DNA of 43,384 bases from Williamsia sp. 1135. GTDB lineage: Bacteria; Actinomycetota; Actinomycetes; Mycobacteriales; Mycobacteriaceae. Both the position numbers and the translations under genes were made by a program. The notes below the pieces were generated by a model. The model searched no databases, was not told where the DNA came from, and was given only the letters and a program-made list of their open reading frames with translations. How positions within the stretch are numbered: position 1 is the first letter of the stretch; the number at the start of each line of letters is the position of its first letter. Where the stretch lies: NCBI RefSeq assembly GCF_002095395.1, contig NZ_MJEI01000064.1, forward strand, positions 1 to 43,384, given 5' to 3'. Positions 10,531 through 18,054 of the stretch are shown piece after piece.

Positions 10531-10607
10531 TGCCACTCTCGTCAGGAGTGCGTTCAGTTTGAACACCCTCAGTGCACCCTTCGCCGTCGCGTGCTCAGGC
10601 GCCGGCA

Positions 10608-11249
10608 CTACGTCGTGGCTACCGTTGGTTCGTCTGTCTCGTCGATCGCATTGAGGTAGTGGGTGGCCAGTTCGCCGAGGCCGGCTATGCCTTCGGCGAT
10701 TTGGCGGGTCAGGAGGTTGGGGTCCTCGCCGATTCTGCCGCGCAAGTTGCCGGTACGCCACAGTGTGGCCATGCCATGGGACATCGACCAGCCGGCCACT
10801 ACGACGCCGGTGATGTCGTCGGTAGGCGACGCTGCCAGGCTGGTTCGAGCGCTGTCGTAGAGGACCGCGAAGGCGGCGTCGCGGGCCTCGACAAGTGCTG
10901 GGTCTGCATCGCTGTACAAGTCTGGTCGGAACATCACCTCGTAGTACCCGGGGTGTGTGAGGGCGAACATGACGTAGGCCATGCCGCCGGTGACGAAGCC
11001 CTCAGGCCCGACCGCCACCGGCTCGATCGCGTCAACGGCCAGCCGAAAGCCCGCTGCGGCAATCGCGGTGAACAATCCAGACTTATCGCCGAACTGGTAT
11101 GCCAAGGCCGCATGCGTCACGCCTGCGCGCCGCGCGACCTCCCGCACGCTGACCGCGGCAGCGCCAACCCGCTCGACCTCTGCGACGGCTGCTGCGATCG
11201 CTGCCTCTCGCAGGTTGCCGTGGTGATAGGACCGGGGACCGACCGTCAT
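10608..11249 (-). CDS. TetR-family regulator next to a FAD monooxygenase
   Basis: 213 residues. The N-terminal helix-turn-helix is clear: GAAAVSVREVARRAGVTHAALAYQFGDKSGL. The C-terminal ligand domain (AYVMFALTHPGYYEVMFRPDLY) resembles the WHG subfamily of TetR C-terminal domains. ATG 11249 is the natural start. It is divergent from the FAD monooxygenase, and two near-identical 19-bp dyads lie in the 94-bp gap, so it most likely represses both genes and is released by the monooxygenase substrate or a related aromatic/drug-like compound (inference). Confidence 0.85.
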   Translation of the reverse strand: MTVGPRSYHHGNLREAAIAAAVAEVERVGAAAVSVREVARRAGVTHAALAYQFGDKSGLFTAIAAAGFRLAVDAIEPVAVGPEGFVTGGMAYVMFALTHPGYYEVMFRPDLYSDADPALVEARDAAFAVLYDSARTSLAASPTDDITGVVVAGWSMSHGMATLWRTGNLRGRIGEDPNLLTRQIAEGIAGLGELATHYLNAIDETDEPTVATT

Positions 11250-11268
11250 GGCGTGAGCGTAACGCAGG

Positions 11269-11287
11269 AACTAACCATTGATAAGTT
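11269..11287. promoter_or_regulatory. TetR operator site 1
   Basis: AACTAACCATTGATAAGTT, an imperfect 19-bp dyad that matches site 2 (11303-11321) at 16 of 19 positions. It begins 20 bases before the TetR start codon. The two sites are 34 bp apart, about three helix turns. Confidence 0.65.
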
Positions 11288-11302
11288 TGGCCGCTTGCGG
11301 CA

Positions 11303-11321
11303 AACTATCCACTGGTAAGTT
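11303..11321. promoter_or_regulatory. TetR operator site 2
   Basis: AACTATCCACTGGTAAGTT, the second imperfect 19-bp dyad, 22 bases before the monooxygenase ATG. Shared ends AACT and AGTT and the CCA/TGG half-sites mark it as the same binding site as 11269-11287. Confidence 0.65.
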
Positions 11322-11343
11322 TTCGAGGACCGGGACGGATCAC

Positions 11344-12582
11344 ATGGCACAGGACTTTGATGTCGTGGTCGTAGGAGCGCGCTGCGCCGGCTCGCCGCTG
11401 GCGGTGATGCTCGCCCGTCGCGGGCTGAGTGTCTGTGTCGTGGACAAGGCGGAATTTCCGTCAGAGACGCCCCCTACCCACGTCATTCAGCCATGCGGGG
11501 TGTCCATCCTCGACCGCATCGGGGTCCTCGACGCTGCGCTCGCCGCCGGTGGCGTGTTGATCGACCAGATCTCGCTGGTGAACGACGACGTTCGTGTCAA
11601 CGGAACACTCGATCCCGGGGTGTTTCCGCAGCCGGGTTTGTGCGTGCGAAGGCTGACGCTCGACGCGTTGCTCGTTTCTGCGGCCGTCGCGGCTGGTGTG
11701 GACGTGCGAACTGGCGTGAAGGTGACGAGTCTGATCACCGTCGGGGGTCGTGTGGTCGGCGTCGAGACCGCGCATGGGCCGATCCGGGGCCATGTGGTGG
11801 TTGGTGCCGACGGTCGGCAGTCCAAAGTTGCTGCCACCGTTGGGGCGCAGGAATATCTGAGCACTCCGGGTCTCCGGACTCCGGCGTGGGCCTATTTTGA
11901 GGGGGTGCCAGACCGGTCGGGTCGGTTGCGGCTGGGCCGCATTGGTGAATGTGCATTCCTTGCCAGTCCGACGGACTCAGATCTTTACATGGTGTGCATT
12001 GCCACCGGCAGTGGGTTCGGCAAGGATCGTGCATCGGCGTTCTCTGCCGCACTCGACCACTGGCCCGAGCTCGCCGGCCTCCTGGTTGGGGCGAATCGGG
12101 TTGGACCCATTCGGGTGATGACCAACTGGCACGGCTACTTTCGTCAAGCGGCAGGACCCGGATGGGTCCTGCTCGGTGATGCCGGACACTTCAAGGACTT
12201 CTCGCTGGCGCAGGGCATCTCCGACGCTCTGCGGCAAGCCGTGCGCCTCGCAGACATGATGCCCGACGACCTGTCCGATCACGAGGCACTCGACGCGGCA
12301 ACGCGCAAGTGGTGGAATTGGCGCGACGGCGACGCGCACGCGATGTACTGGTTCGCAACAGACTCAGGCGCTCCCGGACCGCCTACGCCGTTGGGCCACC
12401 GAGGTGCTTCGGCACATCTCCGCGGATCCGTTGTCTACGATTACGTTGTTGCAGACTCTCAACCACGAGGTCCACCCGAGAACGCTCCTGACTCCACAGC
12501 GCATTGCCCTCGCCATGATCCGCGGGCTCCGGAAACATCCTGTTCTGACCACCAAGGAAGTTGGCACCACGCTCCGGAATGA
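11344..12582 (+). CDS. FAD-dependent monooxygenase, probably frameshifted near the C-terminus
   Basis: A class A flavin monooxygenase/geranylgeranyl reductase-like enzyme that would hydroxylate or reduce a small organic substrate with NAD(P)H. The FAD-binding start is VVVGARCAGSPLAVMLARRG, the DG motif is VVGADGRQSKVA, and the second FAD motif is LLGDAGHFKDFSLAQGISDA. The frame as it stands encodes 412 residues, but after MYWFATDSGAPGP (near 12380) it turns into unlikely sequence. The +1 frame then gives LRRWATEVLRHISADPLSTI and LNHEVHPRTLLTPQRIALAM, the usual family ending, up to a stop at 12649. One extra C near 12374-12383 explains this. It is either a real mutation or a sequencing error. 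The gene is divergent from its likely TetR repressor. Confidence 0.8.
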   Translation: MAQDFDVVVVGARCAGSPLAVMLARRGLSVCVVDKAEFPSETPPTHVIQPCGVSILDRIGVLDAALAAGGVLIDQISLVNDDVRVNGTLDPGVFPQPGLCVRRLTLDALLVSAAVAAGVDVRTGVKVTSLITVGGRVVGVETAHGPIRGHVVVGADGRQSKVAATVGAQEYLSTPGLRTPAWAYFEGVPDRSGRLRLGRIGECAFLASPTDSDLYMVCIATGSGFGKDRASAFSAALDHWPELAGLLVGANRVGPIRVMTNWHGYFRQAAGPGWVLLGDAGHFKDFSLAQGISDALRQAVRLADMMPDDLSDHEALDAATRKWWNWRDGDAHAMYWFATDSGAPGPPTPLGHRGASAHLRGSVVYDYVVADSQPRGPPENAPDSTAHCPRHDPRAPETSCSDHQGSWHHAPE

Positions 12583-12596
12583 AATCCTTCGTGCCC

Positions 12597-12643
12597 GGGG
12601 ACAGCAAGGGCACGCTCGACGGCAACAAGGGCACGCTCGACGG
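12597..12643. repeat. Intergenic repeat, copy C of the CGTCGANCGTGCC family
   Basis: Two tandem copies of AAGGGCACGCTCGACGG (about 12606-12622 and 12627-12643), spaced by four bases. The reverse complement CCGTCGAGCGTGCCCTT matches the motif in copies A and B. It lies between the convergent monooxygenase and secreted-protein genes. In the restored monooxygenase frame, the repeat is translated into the last residues (QQGHARRQQGHARRL), so the element may have been acquired at the gene's end. Confidence 0.7.
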
Positions 12644-12668
12644 TTATGAATGCCCGGTCGGCGCAGGC

Positions 12669-13634
12669 CTAGGGTGCGGCGGTACGGGCGTTCGGGTCGA
12701 AACCGCCCGGGATCTCGTAGATGTCGCCATCGAACCCGGCGCGGAACAACCGGCCGTCCGAGAACCCTGCGCCGCCGCGGCCGTAGGTGACCACACTCGA
12801 GCCCGGGAGCCCGGAGGCCAACGCGCAGAACTGGTTCGGTCCGGTGACCCGAAGGATCTCACCACTGATGTCGGTCGGCACGATAGGACGGTTGCGGGAA
12901 TCGAGCGTCAAACCGTCGGCGGCAGCGATGACGTCGCCGCCCCCGAAGGTCACCAGCGACTGGGGGGCTCCGGGGTTTCGCAACGGGATGCGACTCACGC
13001 CGGGATTGACGAAGGTGCGGGACACGTAGAGGTAGGAGTCGTCGTTGCCCAGGACAGCACCGTTGGCACTGGGTAGGCTCGCCCAATCCGCCTGCACCGC
13101 GCCGTTCGGGAACACTCGGCCTATCAGCGATCCGAAATCGTTGGTGGCGTAGGTGACCCCGTTCGCGGCCACCGCCAGACCGTTCGCGGCGCTGAGCCCG
13201 CCGACGAACGGAGTCAGACGCCTGGTCGCCGGATTGAACTTCGCGATCGACGCCGCGCGTATCGCGTCGCCGACCAGGACCCGAGGATCCGCGCCGTAAC
13301 CGACCAGCAGCGTGCCGTCTGGAGTCCAGGCCAGGGCGCCGCCTCCGTTACCGCCGGGGACGGTCGCGACCGGTATCGCCCTGGCTCCCGGGCGGTCGAC
13401 CCGGTAGAGACGGCCGGTGACGATGTCGGTCGTGTAGAGCCTGCCGGCCGGATCGACGGTCACGCCTTCGAGGGCCGCCCCGGGGATGCGCGCGACGAGT
13501 ACGGGGGCCTGCCCGGCTCCGGGGCAGATGCCCGCGGCATTCGCCGCCGGGATGCTGACCAAGGACACGGTGACCGCGACCAGCGCACTGACCATCGCGA
13601 GACGGAGAACCGATCGCACGGATGACTTCGACAT
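12669..13634 (-). CDS. Secreted NHL/SMP-30-like beta-propeller protein
   Basis: 321 residues with a Sec signal peptide (KSSVRSVLRLAMVSALVAVT, cleavage near ANAAG). The mature part has propeller-type repeats: LEGVTVDPAGRLYTTDIVTG, GGALAWTPDGTLLVGYGAD, NGLAVAANGVTYATNDFGS and DGLTLDSRNRPIVPTDISG. These resemble SMP-30/gluconolactonase and NHL proteins; whether it is an enzyme is unclear. ATG 13634 is chosen because GGAGG stands just upstream and the signal peptide begins there; the frame extends to 13718 without support. It is convergent with the monooxygenase and divergent from the Fur-like regulator gene. Confidence 0.8.
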   Translation of the reverse strand: MSKSSVRSVLRLAMVSALVAVTVSLVSIPAANAAGICPGAGQAPVLVARIPGAALEGVTVDPAGRLYTTDIVTGRLYRVDRPGARAIPVATVPGGNGGGALAWTPDGTLLVGYGADPRVLVGDAIRAASIAKFNPATRRLTPFVGGLSAANGLAVAANGVTYATNDFGSLIGRVFPNGAVQADWASLPSANGAVLGNDDSYLYVSRTFVNPGVSRIPLRNPGAPQSLVTFGGGDVIAAADGLTLDSRNRPIVPTDISGEILRVTGPNQFCALASGLPGSSVVTYGRGGAGFSDGRLFRAGFDGDIYEIPGGFDPNARTAAP

Positions 13635-13722
13635 GGTTGCCTCCAGGCTGAGCTGAGAGTCCAAGACTATGTGAGGGCGGTCACCGACGACCTGCCTGTC
13701 GGTTTTGTCGCGATTCACGCGT

Positions 13723-13751
13723 CTCTTTTCTGGACTGATTCCAGAAAAGAG
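13723..13751. promoter_or_regulatory. Perfect 12-bp inverted repeat before the Fur-like regulator
   Basis: CTCTTTTCTGGA (13723-13734) and TCCAGAAAAGAG (13740-13751) form perfect arms around a 5-base spacer. The dyad ends 14 bases before the ATG of the Fur-family gene, where a promoter would be. It is most likely the autoregulatory site of that regulator, controlling it and the catalase behind it. Confidence 0.75.
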
Positions 13752-13765
13752 CGTACGTTTGTGTC

Positions 13766-14206
13766 ATGACTCCGGAACACGATCACCACGACGTGCGGCA
13801 ACAGCTGCGCGCGGTGGGGCTCCGGGTCACTGTGCCGAGGCTGGCCGTGCTCGGTGTCCTGGAACTGCACCCGCACTCGACGGCTGACTTCGTGGCTGCC
13901 AGGATCCGTGGGCAGCTGGGCGGCGTGTCGACCCAGACCGTCTACGACGTCCTGCGGGTGTGTTCGGAGCACGGCCTGCTGCGCCGGATCGAACCCGCCG
14001 GTTCGCCGGTCCGATACGAGAACCGAACAGGCGACAATCACCACCACCTGGTCTGCCGAAACTGTGGTGACATCAGGGATGTCGACTGCGCGAAGGGGGC
14101 GGCTCCCTGCCTGACGCCGGACGTCGACCACGGTTTCGTCATCGACGAGGCGGAAGTCACCTACTGGGGACTGTGCTCGGTCTGCCACGCGGCTGCCCAG
14201 CACTGA
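13766..14206 (+). CDS. Fur-family regulator (FurA/PerR/CatR-like) upstream of catalase
   Basis: 146 residues, typical for Fur proteins. The winged helix is in the first half ([54 protein letters not shown]). The metal and dimer domain follows: [18 protein letters not shown] with its histidines and CxxC, and a second CxxC in [13 protein letters not shown], which would hold structural zinc. Its position directly before a catalase gene matches FurA-katG of mycobacteria and CatR/FurS systems of Streptomyces, which sense peroxide by metal-catalysed oxidation. It therefore probably represses itself and katA through the dyad at 13723-13751. The ATG at 13766 lies close to the dyad, so the leader is short or absent. 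Confidence 0.88.
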   Translation: MTPEHDHHDVRQQLRAVGLRVTVPRLAVLGVLELHPHSTADFVAARIRGQLGGVSTQTVYDVLRVCSEHGLLRRIEPAGSPVRYENRTGDNHHHLVCRNCGDIRDVDCAKGAAPCLTPDVDHGFVIDEAEVTYWGLCSVCHAAAQH

Positions 14207-14245
14207 CAGCACTCTTCAAGCAATTCCGGTCGCAACATTTCACTC

Positions 14246-14270
14246 GTCCGACGAACACCCTTCGTCGGAC
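14246..14270 (+). promoter_or_regulatory. Perfect hairpin between the Fur-like gene and catalase
   Basis: GTCCGACGAA (14246-14255) and TTCGTCGGAC (14261-14270) form a perfect 10-bp stem with a 5-base loop CACCC. No T-run follows, and the catalase ribosome site AGGAGG begins a few bases later. It may be an RNA processing or stability element, or a weak attenuator, that sets the catalase to regulator ratio. Confidence 0.6.
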
Positions 14271-14288
14271 TCGAACAGGAGGCAGGCA

Positions 14289-15743
14289 ATGACCCCGAAA
14301 ACCACGACGAACTCCGGGATCCCCGTTGTGAGTGACAACGAGTCGCTGACCGCCGGTACCCAGGGGCCGATTCTGCTGCACGATCACTACCTGATCGAGA
14401 AGCTCGCGCAATTCAACCGCGAGCGGGTGCCGGAGCGGGTCGTCCACGCCAAAGGTGGTGGCGCATACGGCGAACTGGCGATCACCGGCGACGTGTCGAA
14501 GTACACGAAGGCCAAGTTCCTGCAGCCGGGAAAGACCACGGAGTCGCTGGTGCGGTTCTCGACGGTCGCCGGCGAGCAGGGGAGCCCCGACACCTGGCGC
14601 GATCCTCGCGGGTTCTCGATGAAGTTCTACACAGAGGACGGCAACTACGACCTCGTCGGCAACAACACGCCGATCTTCTTCATCAAGGACCCGATCAAGT
14701 TCCCCGACTTCATCCGGAGCCAAAAGCGGCTTCCCGGTTCAGGTTTGCGCGACCACAACATGCAGTGGGACTTCTGGACGCTGCGTCCGGAGACGGCGCA
14801 TCAAGTGACCTGGCTGATGGGGGATCGCGGTATCCCCAGGAGCTGGCGGCACATGGACGGGTTCGGCTCGCACACCTACCAGTGGGTGAACGAAGCGGGA
14901 GAACGGTTCTGGGTGAAGTACCACTTCAAGACAGACCAGGGCATCGAGTTCCTCACCCAGGCGAAGGCCGACGAACTCGCGGGCACCGACCCGGACTACC
15001 ACCGGCAAGATCTCTACGAGGCGATCGAGCGGGGCGAGTTCCCCACCTGGACCCTGAAAATTCAGGTCATGCCCGTCGACGAGGCGGAAGGGTACCGGTT
15101 CAATCCCTTTGATCTGACCAAGGTCTGGTCGCAGCAGGACTATCCGCTGATCGAGGTCGGCAAGTGGACGCTGAACCGCAACCCGGCCAACTTCTTCTCC
15201 GACATCGAGCTCGCCGCCTTCGAACCATCGAACGTGGTACCCGGCATCGGGTTCTCCCCGGACAAGATGCTGCTCGGACGTGTCTTCAGCTACGCGGATG
15301 CGCATCGTTACCGGATCGGCGCCAACTATTCGCACCTACCGGTGAATTCGGCCAAAGCGGCCGTCGTCAACACCTATTCCAAGGAAGGTGCGATGGCGTA
15401 CAACTTCAGCGCACCCGACGTGCCGGTGTATGCGCCGAACTCCTTCGGTGGACCGCATGCGGACCCGAACGCCGCGGGCGACGAAGGTCTCTGGGAGTTC
15501 GACGGGCAGGCGGTGCGGGCCGGTTACATCGACCATCCCGAAGACGGCGATTTCACTCAGGCCGGCACCCTGTATCGCGAGGTGCTCGACGACGATGCGC
15601 GAGAACGACTGGTGGGCAACATAGTCGGACACGTACTGGGTGGTGTCACCGAGCCGGTCCTGTCCAGGGTGTTCCAGTACTGGAGCAATGTCGACCCGGA
15701 ACTGGGCAAGAAGGTCGAAGAAGGTGTGCGCGCCGGGGCATGA
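14289..15743 (+). CDS. katA: Monofunctional heme catalase
   Basis: Disproportionates hydrogen peroxide to water and oxygen. 484 residues, the size of small-subunit (clade 3) catalases. The catalytic histidine is His53 in [11 protein letters not shown], the active-site asparagine lies in [13 protein letters not shown] (about 125-126), and the heme-ligand tyrosine is in [14 protein letters not shown] near residue 335. [20 protein letters not shown] is the heme-distal signature region. AGGAGG stands six bases before the ATG. It follows the Fur-like regulator and precedes dps, which forms a peroxide-defence set: sensing, peroxide removal and iron sequestration. Confidence 0.96.
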   Translation: MTPKTTTNSGIPVVSDNESLTAGTQGPILLHDHYLIEKLAQFNRERVPERVVHAKGGGAYGELAITGDVSKYTKAKFLQPGKTTESLVRFSTVAGEQGSPDTWRDPRGFSMKFYTEDGNYDLVGNNTPIFFIKDPIKFPDFIRSQKRLPGSGLRDHNMQWDFWTLRPETAHQVTWLMGDRGIPRSWRHMDGFGSHTYQWVNEAGERFWVKYHFKTDQGIEFLTQAKADELAGTDPDYHRQDLYEAIERGEFPTWTLKIQVMPVDEAEGYRFNPFDLTKVWSQQDYPLIEVGKWTLNRNPANFFSDIELAAFEPSNVVPGIGFSPDKMLLGRVFSYADAHRYRIGANYSHLPVNSAKAAVVNTYSKEGAMAYNFSAPDVPVYAPNSFGGPHADPNAAGDEGLWEFDGQAVRAGYIDHPEDGDFTQAGTLYREVLDDDARERLVGNIVGHVLGGVTEPVLSRVFQYWSNVDPELGKKVEEGVRAGA

Positions 15744-15797
15744 ATCGTGCCGCCGCAGCGTTGAAACACACAGCAACAGAGCAAGGAGAGGATCCCT

Positions 15798-16271
15798 ATG
15801 ACAAACCCCATCACCAGCACCTTGAACAAGGACCAGCAGGGCGTCGCCGGAAAGGCGTTGCAGGACACCGTTGTCGATCTGATCGACCTGTCCCTCATCG
15901 CCAAGCAGGCGCATTGGAACGTGGTCGGCCAGCAGTTCCGGTCGGTCCACCTGGAGCTCGATGAGCTCGTCACCGCGGCGCGTGACTTCACCGACGCCGC
16001 AGCCGAGCGGGCCACGGCGATCGGTGTGAGCCCCGACGGTCGCTCCGAGACGGTTGCAAAGACCGCAGGCACCAAGGGTTTCGGTGCAGGCTGGACGAAA
16101 GACGTCGACGTGGTGACGGCAATCGTCGCCAACATCAAGACCGTGGTCGACGGACTGCGCCAGCGCATCGAGGCGACCGAGAAGGCCGACCCTGTCACAC
16201 AGGATCTGTTGATCTCGATCGCAGCACGTCTGGAGCAGCTGCACTGGATGTGGCAGGCGCAGGTCGCATGA
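15798..16271 (+). CDS. dps: Dps-family DNA-binding/ferroxidase protein
   Basis: 157 residues. Dps forms a 12-subunit shell that oxidises and stores Fe2+ using peroxide and can coat DNA. The inter-subunit ferroxidase ligands are visible: His39 in AKQAHWNVVG, then His51 and Asp55 in FRSVHLELDEL. The four-helix bundle ends in LEQLHWMWQAQVA. AAGGAGAGG precedes the ATG. It lies 54 bases after katA without a terminator, so it is likely co-transcribed with it, and the strong hairpin at 16326-16364 closes the unit. Confidence 0.93.
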   Translation: MTNPITSTLNKDQQGVAGKALQDTVVDLIDLSLIAKQAHWNVVGQQFRSVHLELDELVTAARDFTDAAAERATAIGVSPDGRSETVAKTAGTKGFGAGWTKDVDVVTAIVANIKTVVDGLRQRIEATEKADPVTQDLLISIAARLEQLHWMWQAQVA

Positions 16272-16325
16272 CCTGACCTCGAAGACCGACAGGTGTCATC
16301 CCCCCCGGTGATGCCTGTTGTCGAG

Positions 16326-16364
16326 AGCCCCTTGCGGCCCAGCCCGATGGCCGCAGGGGGCTTT
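16326..16364 (+). terminator. Strong intrinsic terminator after dps
   Basis: A 14-bp stem, AGCCCCTTGCGGCC (16326-16339) with GGCCGCAGGGGGCT (16349-16362), has one G-U-type mismatch, a 9-base loop and a short T-run (TTTCGTG). It ends the Fur/katA/dps transcript before the crcB pair. Confidence 0.85.
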
Positions 16365-16417
16365 CGTGTATCCGTGTGCGGTTCGTGGACTCGCATGCAC
16401 GGTGAGGCTCGTCGACG

Positions 16418-16423
16418 TACATT
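16418..16423 (+). promoter_or_regulatory. -10 box of a probably leaderless crcB transcript
   Basis: TACATT stands six bases before the GTG at 16430, the distance expected if transcription starts at the start codon itself. No Shine-Dalgarno is seen. This fits a leaderless mRNA, which is common in this group. Confidence 0.5.
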
Positions 16424-16429
16424 CTTGTC

Positions 16430-16912
16430 GTGGTAAATCCGCAGGACTCACATCCCGAGTTGCCCTCGGACCCCGACGTCGGGTCCACCCGGCCTCTGCA
16501 CCTACGCCCGGGTGCACTGGCGTGGATCTTCGCCGGAGGCGTCATCGGTACCAGCGCTCGGTACCTGCTCGAGAAGGCCTACCCCTTCCACGCTCCCGAG
16601 TGGCCGTGGGCGACTTTCGTGATCAATCTGATCGGCGCATTCATGCTGGGAGTCGCGCTGGAAGGTCTGGCCCGCCTCGGTGACGACACCGGATGGCGCC
16701 GGCGAACCCGCCTGCTGTTCGGAACCGGATTCTGCGGCACGTTCACCACCTACAGTGCGTTTGCGCTGGAGACGTCGTTGATCCTTCGTGAAGGAGATGT
16801 CGCGACTGCGGCGGGCTATACGGTCGCAACAGTGGTCGCGGGCGCGCTGCTGGCCTGGGCGGGCATCTCGGTGGCCGCGGCCATCCATACGCGAGCGGCG
16901 GCAGACCGGTGA
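16430..16912 (+). CDS. crcB: Fluoride exporter subunit CrcB/Fluc, first copy
   Basis: A 160-residue small membrane protein of the Fluc fluoride channel family, with four hydrophobic helices. The N-terminus is an extra polar tail of about 30 residues before LAWIFAGGVIGTSARYLLE. Family signatures are WATFVINLIGAFMLGVALE (with the conserved Asn) and FGTGFCGTFTTYSAFALET (the TTYS/Phe-box region that lines the pore). A second CrcB gene overlaps by four bases (GTGA). In Gram-positive bacteria, adjacent crcB genes usually make a two-gene channel in which the two proteins pair. GTG 16430 follows a -10 box, so a leaderless start is likely. Confidence 0.92.
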   Translation: MVNPQDSHPELPSDPDVGSTRPLHLRPGALAWIFAGGVIGTSARYLLEKAYPFHAPEWPWATFVINLIGAFMLGVALEGLARLGDDTGWRRRTRLLFGTGFCGTFTTYSAFALETSLILREGDVATAAGYTVATVVAGALLAWAGISVAAAIHTRAAADR

Positions 16913-17274
16913 TCGTCTGGGTGGCGCTGGCAGGCGCGTTCGGTGCGGTTGTGCGTTTCGTGATCGATTCCGAGTGCAAGCGGCGCCTGCCGTCGCCGTT
17001 CCCCTGGGGCACCGCGATCATCAACGTCACCGGATCCCTGATCATCGGTCTCATCGCGGGGATCGTCGTCTTCCACGCCGGCGCGTCAGAGTTACAGGCC
17101 ATCGTCGGTACCGGATTCTGCGGCGGCTACACCACTTTCAGCACGGCCAGTTTCGAGACGGTACGTCTGATCCAGCAGGGTCGCTCAGGCCTGGCCGTGG
17201 GCTATGCCGCCGGATCCCTGGTGATCTCTGTGGCCGCCTGCGCCGCCGGCCTGGCGCTCGTCTACGCCGTGTGA
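16909..17274 (+). CDS. crcB: Fluoride exporter subunit CrcB/Fluc, second copy
   Basis: 121 residues, the minimal Fluc length, with four membrane helices. It has GAFGAVVRFVIDSEC at the start, WGTAIINVTGSLIIGLIAG with the conserved Asn, and GTGFCGGYTTFSTASFETV with the TTFS box. The start GTG overlaps the stop of the first copy by four bases, so the two chains would be made in similar amounts and probably form a heterodimeric fluoride channel. The stop lies 12 bases from the convergent AIM24 gene. Confidence 0.92.
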   Translation: MIVWVALAGAFGAVVRFVIDSECKRRLPSPFPWGTAIINVTGSLIIGLIAGIVVFHAGASELQAIVGTGFCGGYTTFSTASFETVRLIQQGRSGLAVGYAAGSLVISVAACAAGLALVYAV

Positions 17275-17286
17275 GCGACGACTGCG

Positions 17287-18045
17287 TCAATAAGCCTGCT
17301 GCTGACCGAGCTGTTGCTGAATACGTTGATTGAGACGCTGCAGGCCCATGGACGACAGTCCCGGGATCTGGCTCTCCAACGTGCGCACCAGGTTGTGGTC
17401 GTTGATGACCTTCTCACTCGACTGGATCAAGACCGTGCCCGAGCCGGTGAAGTCGAATTGCTGTTCCTCACCACTCGCGGCCCCCATCATCGCAGCGCCG
17501 GCCGCCATGAAGCCGGTGATCCAGCTCTGGTCGTAGTGGTGGCTGGGTGACGGGCAATCTGCCCATCCGACAAGGGCTTCGGGATCCACGCGCAGCGGGG
17601 GTTCGGCGAACATGACCGGTCCGTTCGACGAGGCGAGGAACTTGCCGGTGCCGATGAGCGTCAGGTAACCGGGCACGATCGACTGATTCAGCTGCAGCCC
17701 TGGTTCGAAGGCGAGGAGATTGGCCGCCCGCACCGTGAGGTTGCCGTCCTCGAGGTCGTAGGAGTTGATGTCGTAGCCACGGTCGCCGATGATCAGAGTG
17801 CCTTGACCCTGGGCGATGATGTAGTCGCCCATGTACAGCGGGGCGCTGATCGTGCCGGCGAGCTGCTGCATCATCGCTGTCTGCATACCCTGGATCAGCG
17901 CTTGGAACTGCATCTGCCCGTAGTACGCGATCATCGCGCCCTTGGACATGATCCACGGCTTGGTCAGCTGCATGTAGTAGGCGTAGGTGTTGCCGGGGAT
18001 GTTGTCGTCGCCCTGCAACATGGACGGATTCAAGATGTCGCTCAT
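17287..18045 (-). CDS. AIM24-family protein, third gene of the trio
   Basis: 252 residues. AIM24 (also called TraT/DUF124-like) proteins have a repeated beta-strand fold; bacterial members have no settled function. Diagnostic stretches here are MIAYYGQMQFQALIQGM, IIAQGQGTLIIGDRGYDINS, LTLIGTGKFLASSNGPVMF, and DPEALVGWADCPSPSHHYD. The C-terminus is glutamine-rich (LNQRIQQQLGQQQAY). It lies nine bases after the second AIM24 gene and is the last of three. Lengths and sequence differ between the three, so they are diverged paralogues with probably distinct roles in one complex (inference). Confidence 0.85.
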   Translation of the reverse strand: MSDILNPSMLQGDDNIPGNTYAYYMQLTKPWIMSKGAMIAYYGQMQFQALIQGMQTAMMQQLAGTISAPLYMGDYIIAQGQGTLIIGDRGYDINSYDLEDGNLTVRAANLLAFEPGLQLNQSIVPGYLTLIGTGKFLASSNGPVMFAEPPLRVDPEALVGWADCPSPSHHYDQSWITGFMAAGAAMMGAASGEEQQFDFTGSGTVLIQSSEKVINDHNLVRTLESQIPGLSSMGLQRLNQRIQQQLGQQQAY

Positions 18046-18054
18046 GGCTTTCCC

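Noticed and set aside
16310-16364. Fluoride riboswitch upstream of crcB
   Set aside because: GGTGATG and CGATGGCC bits resemble the crcB motif, but they fall in a strong dps terminator. The order and spacing of motif parts do not fit, and crcB seems leaderless.
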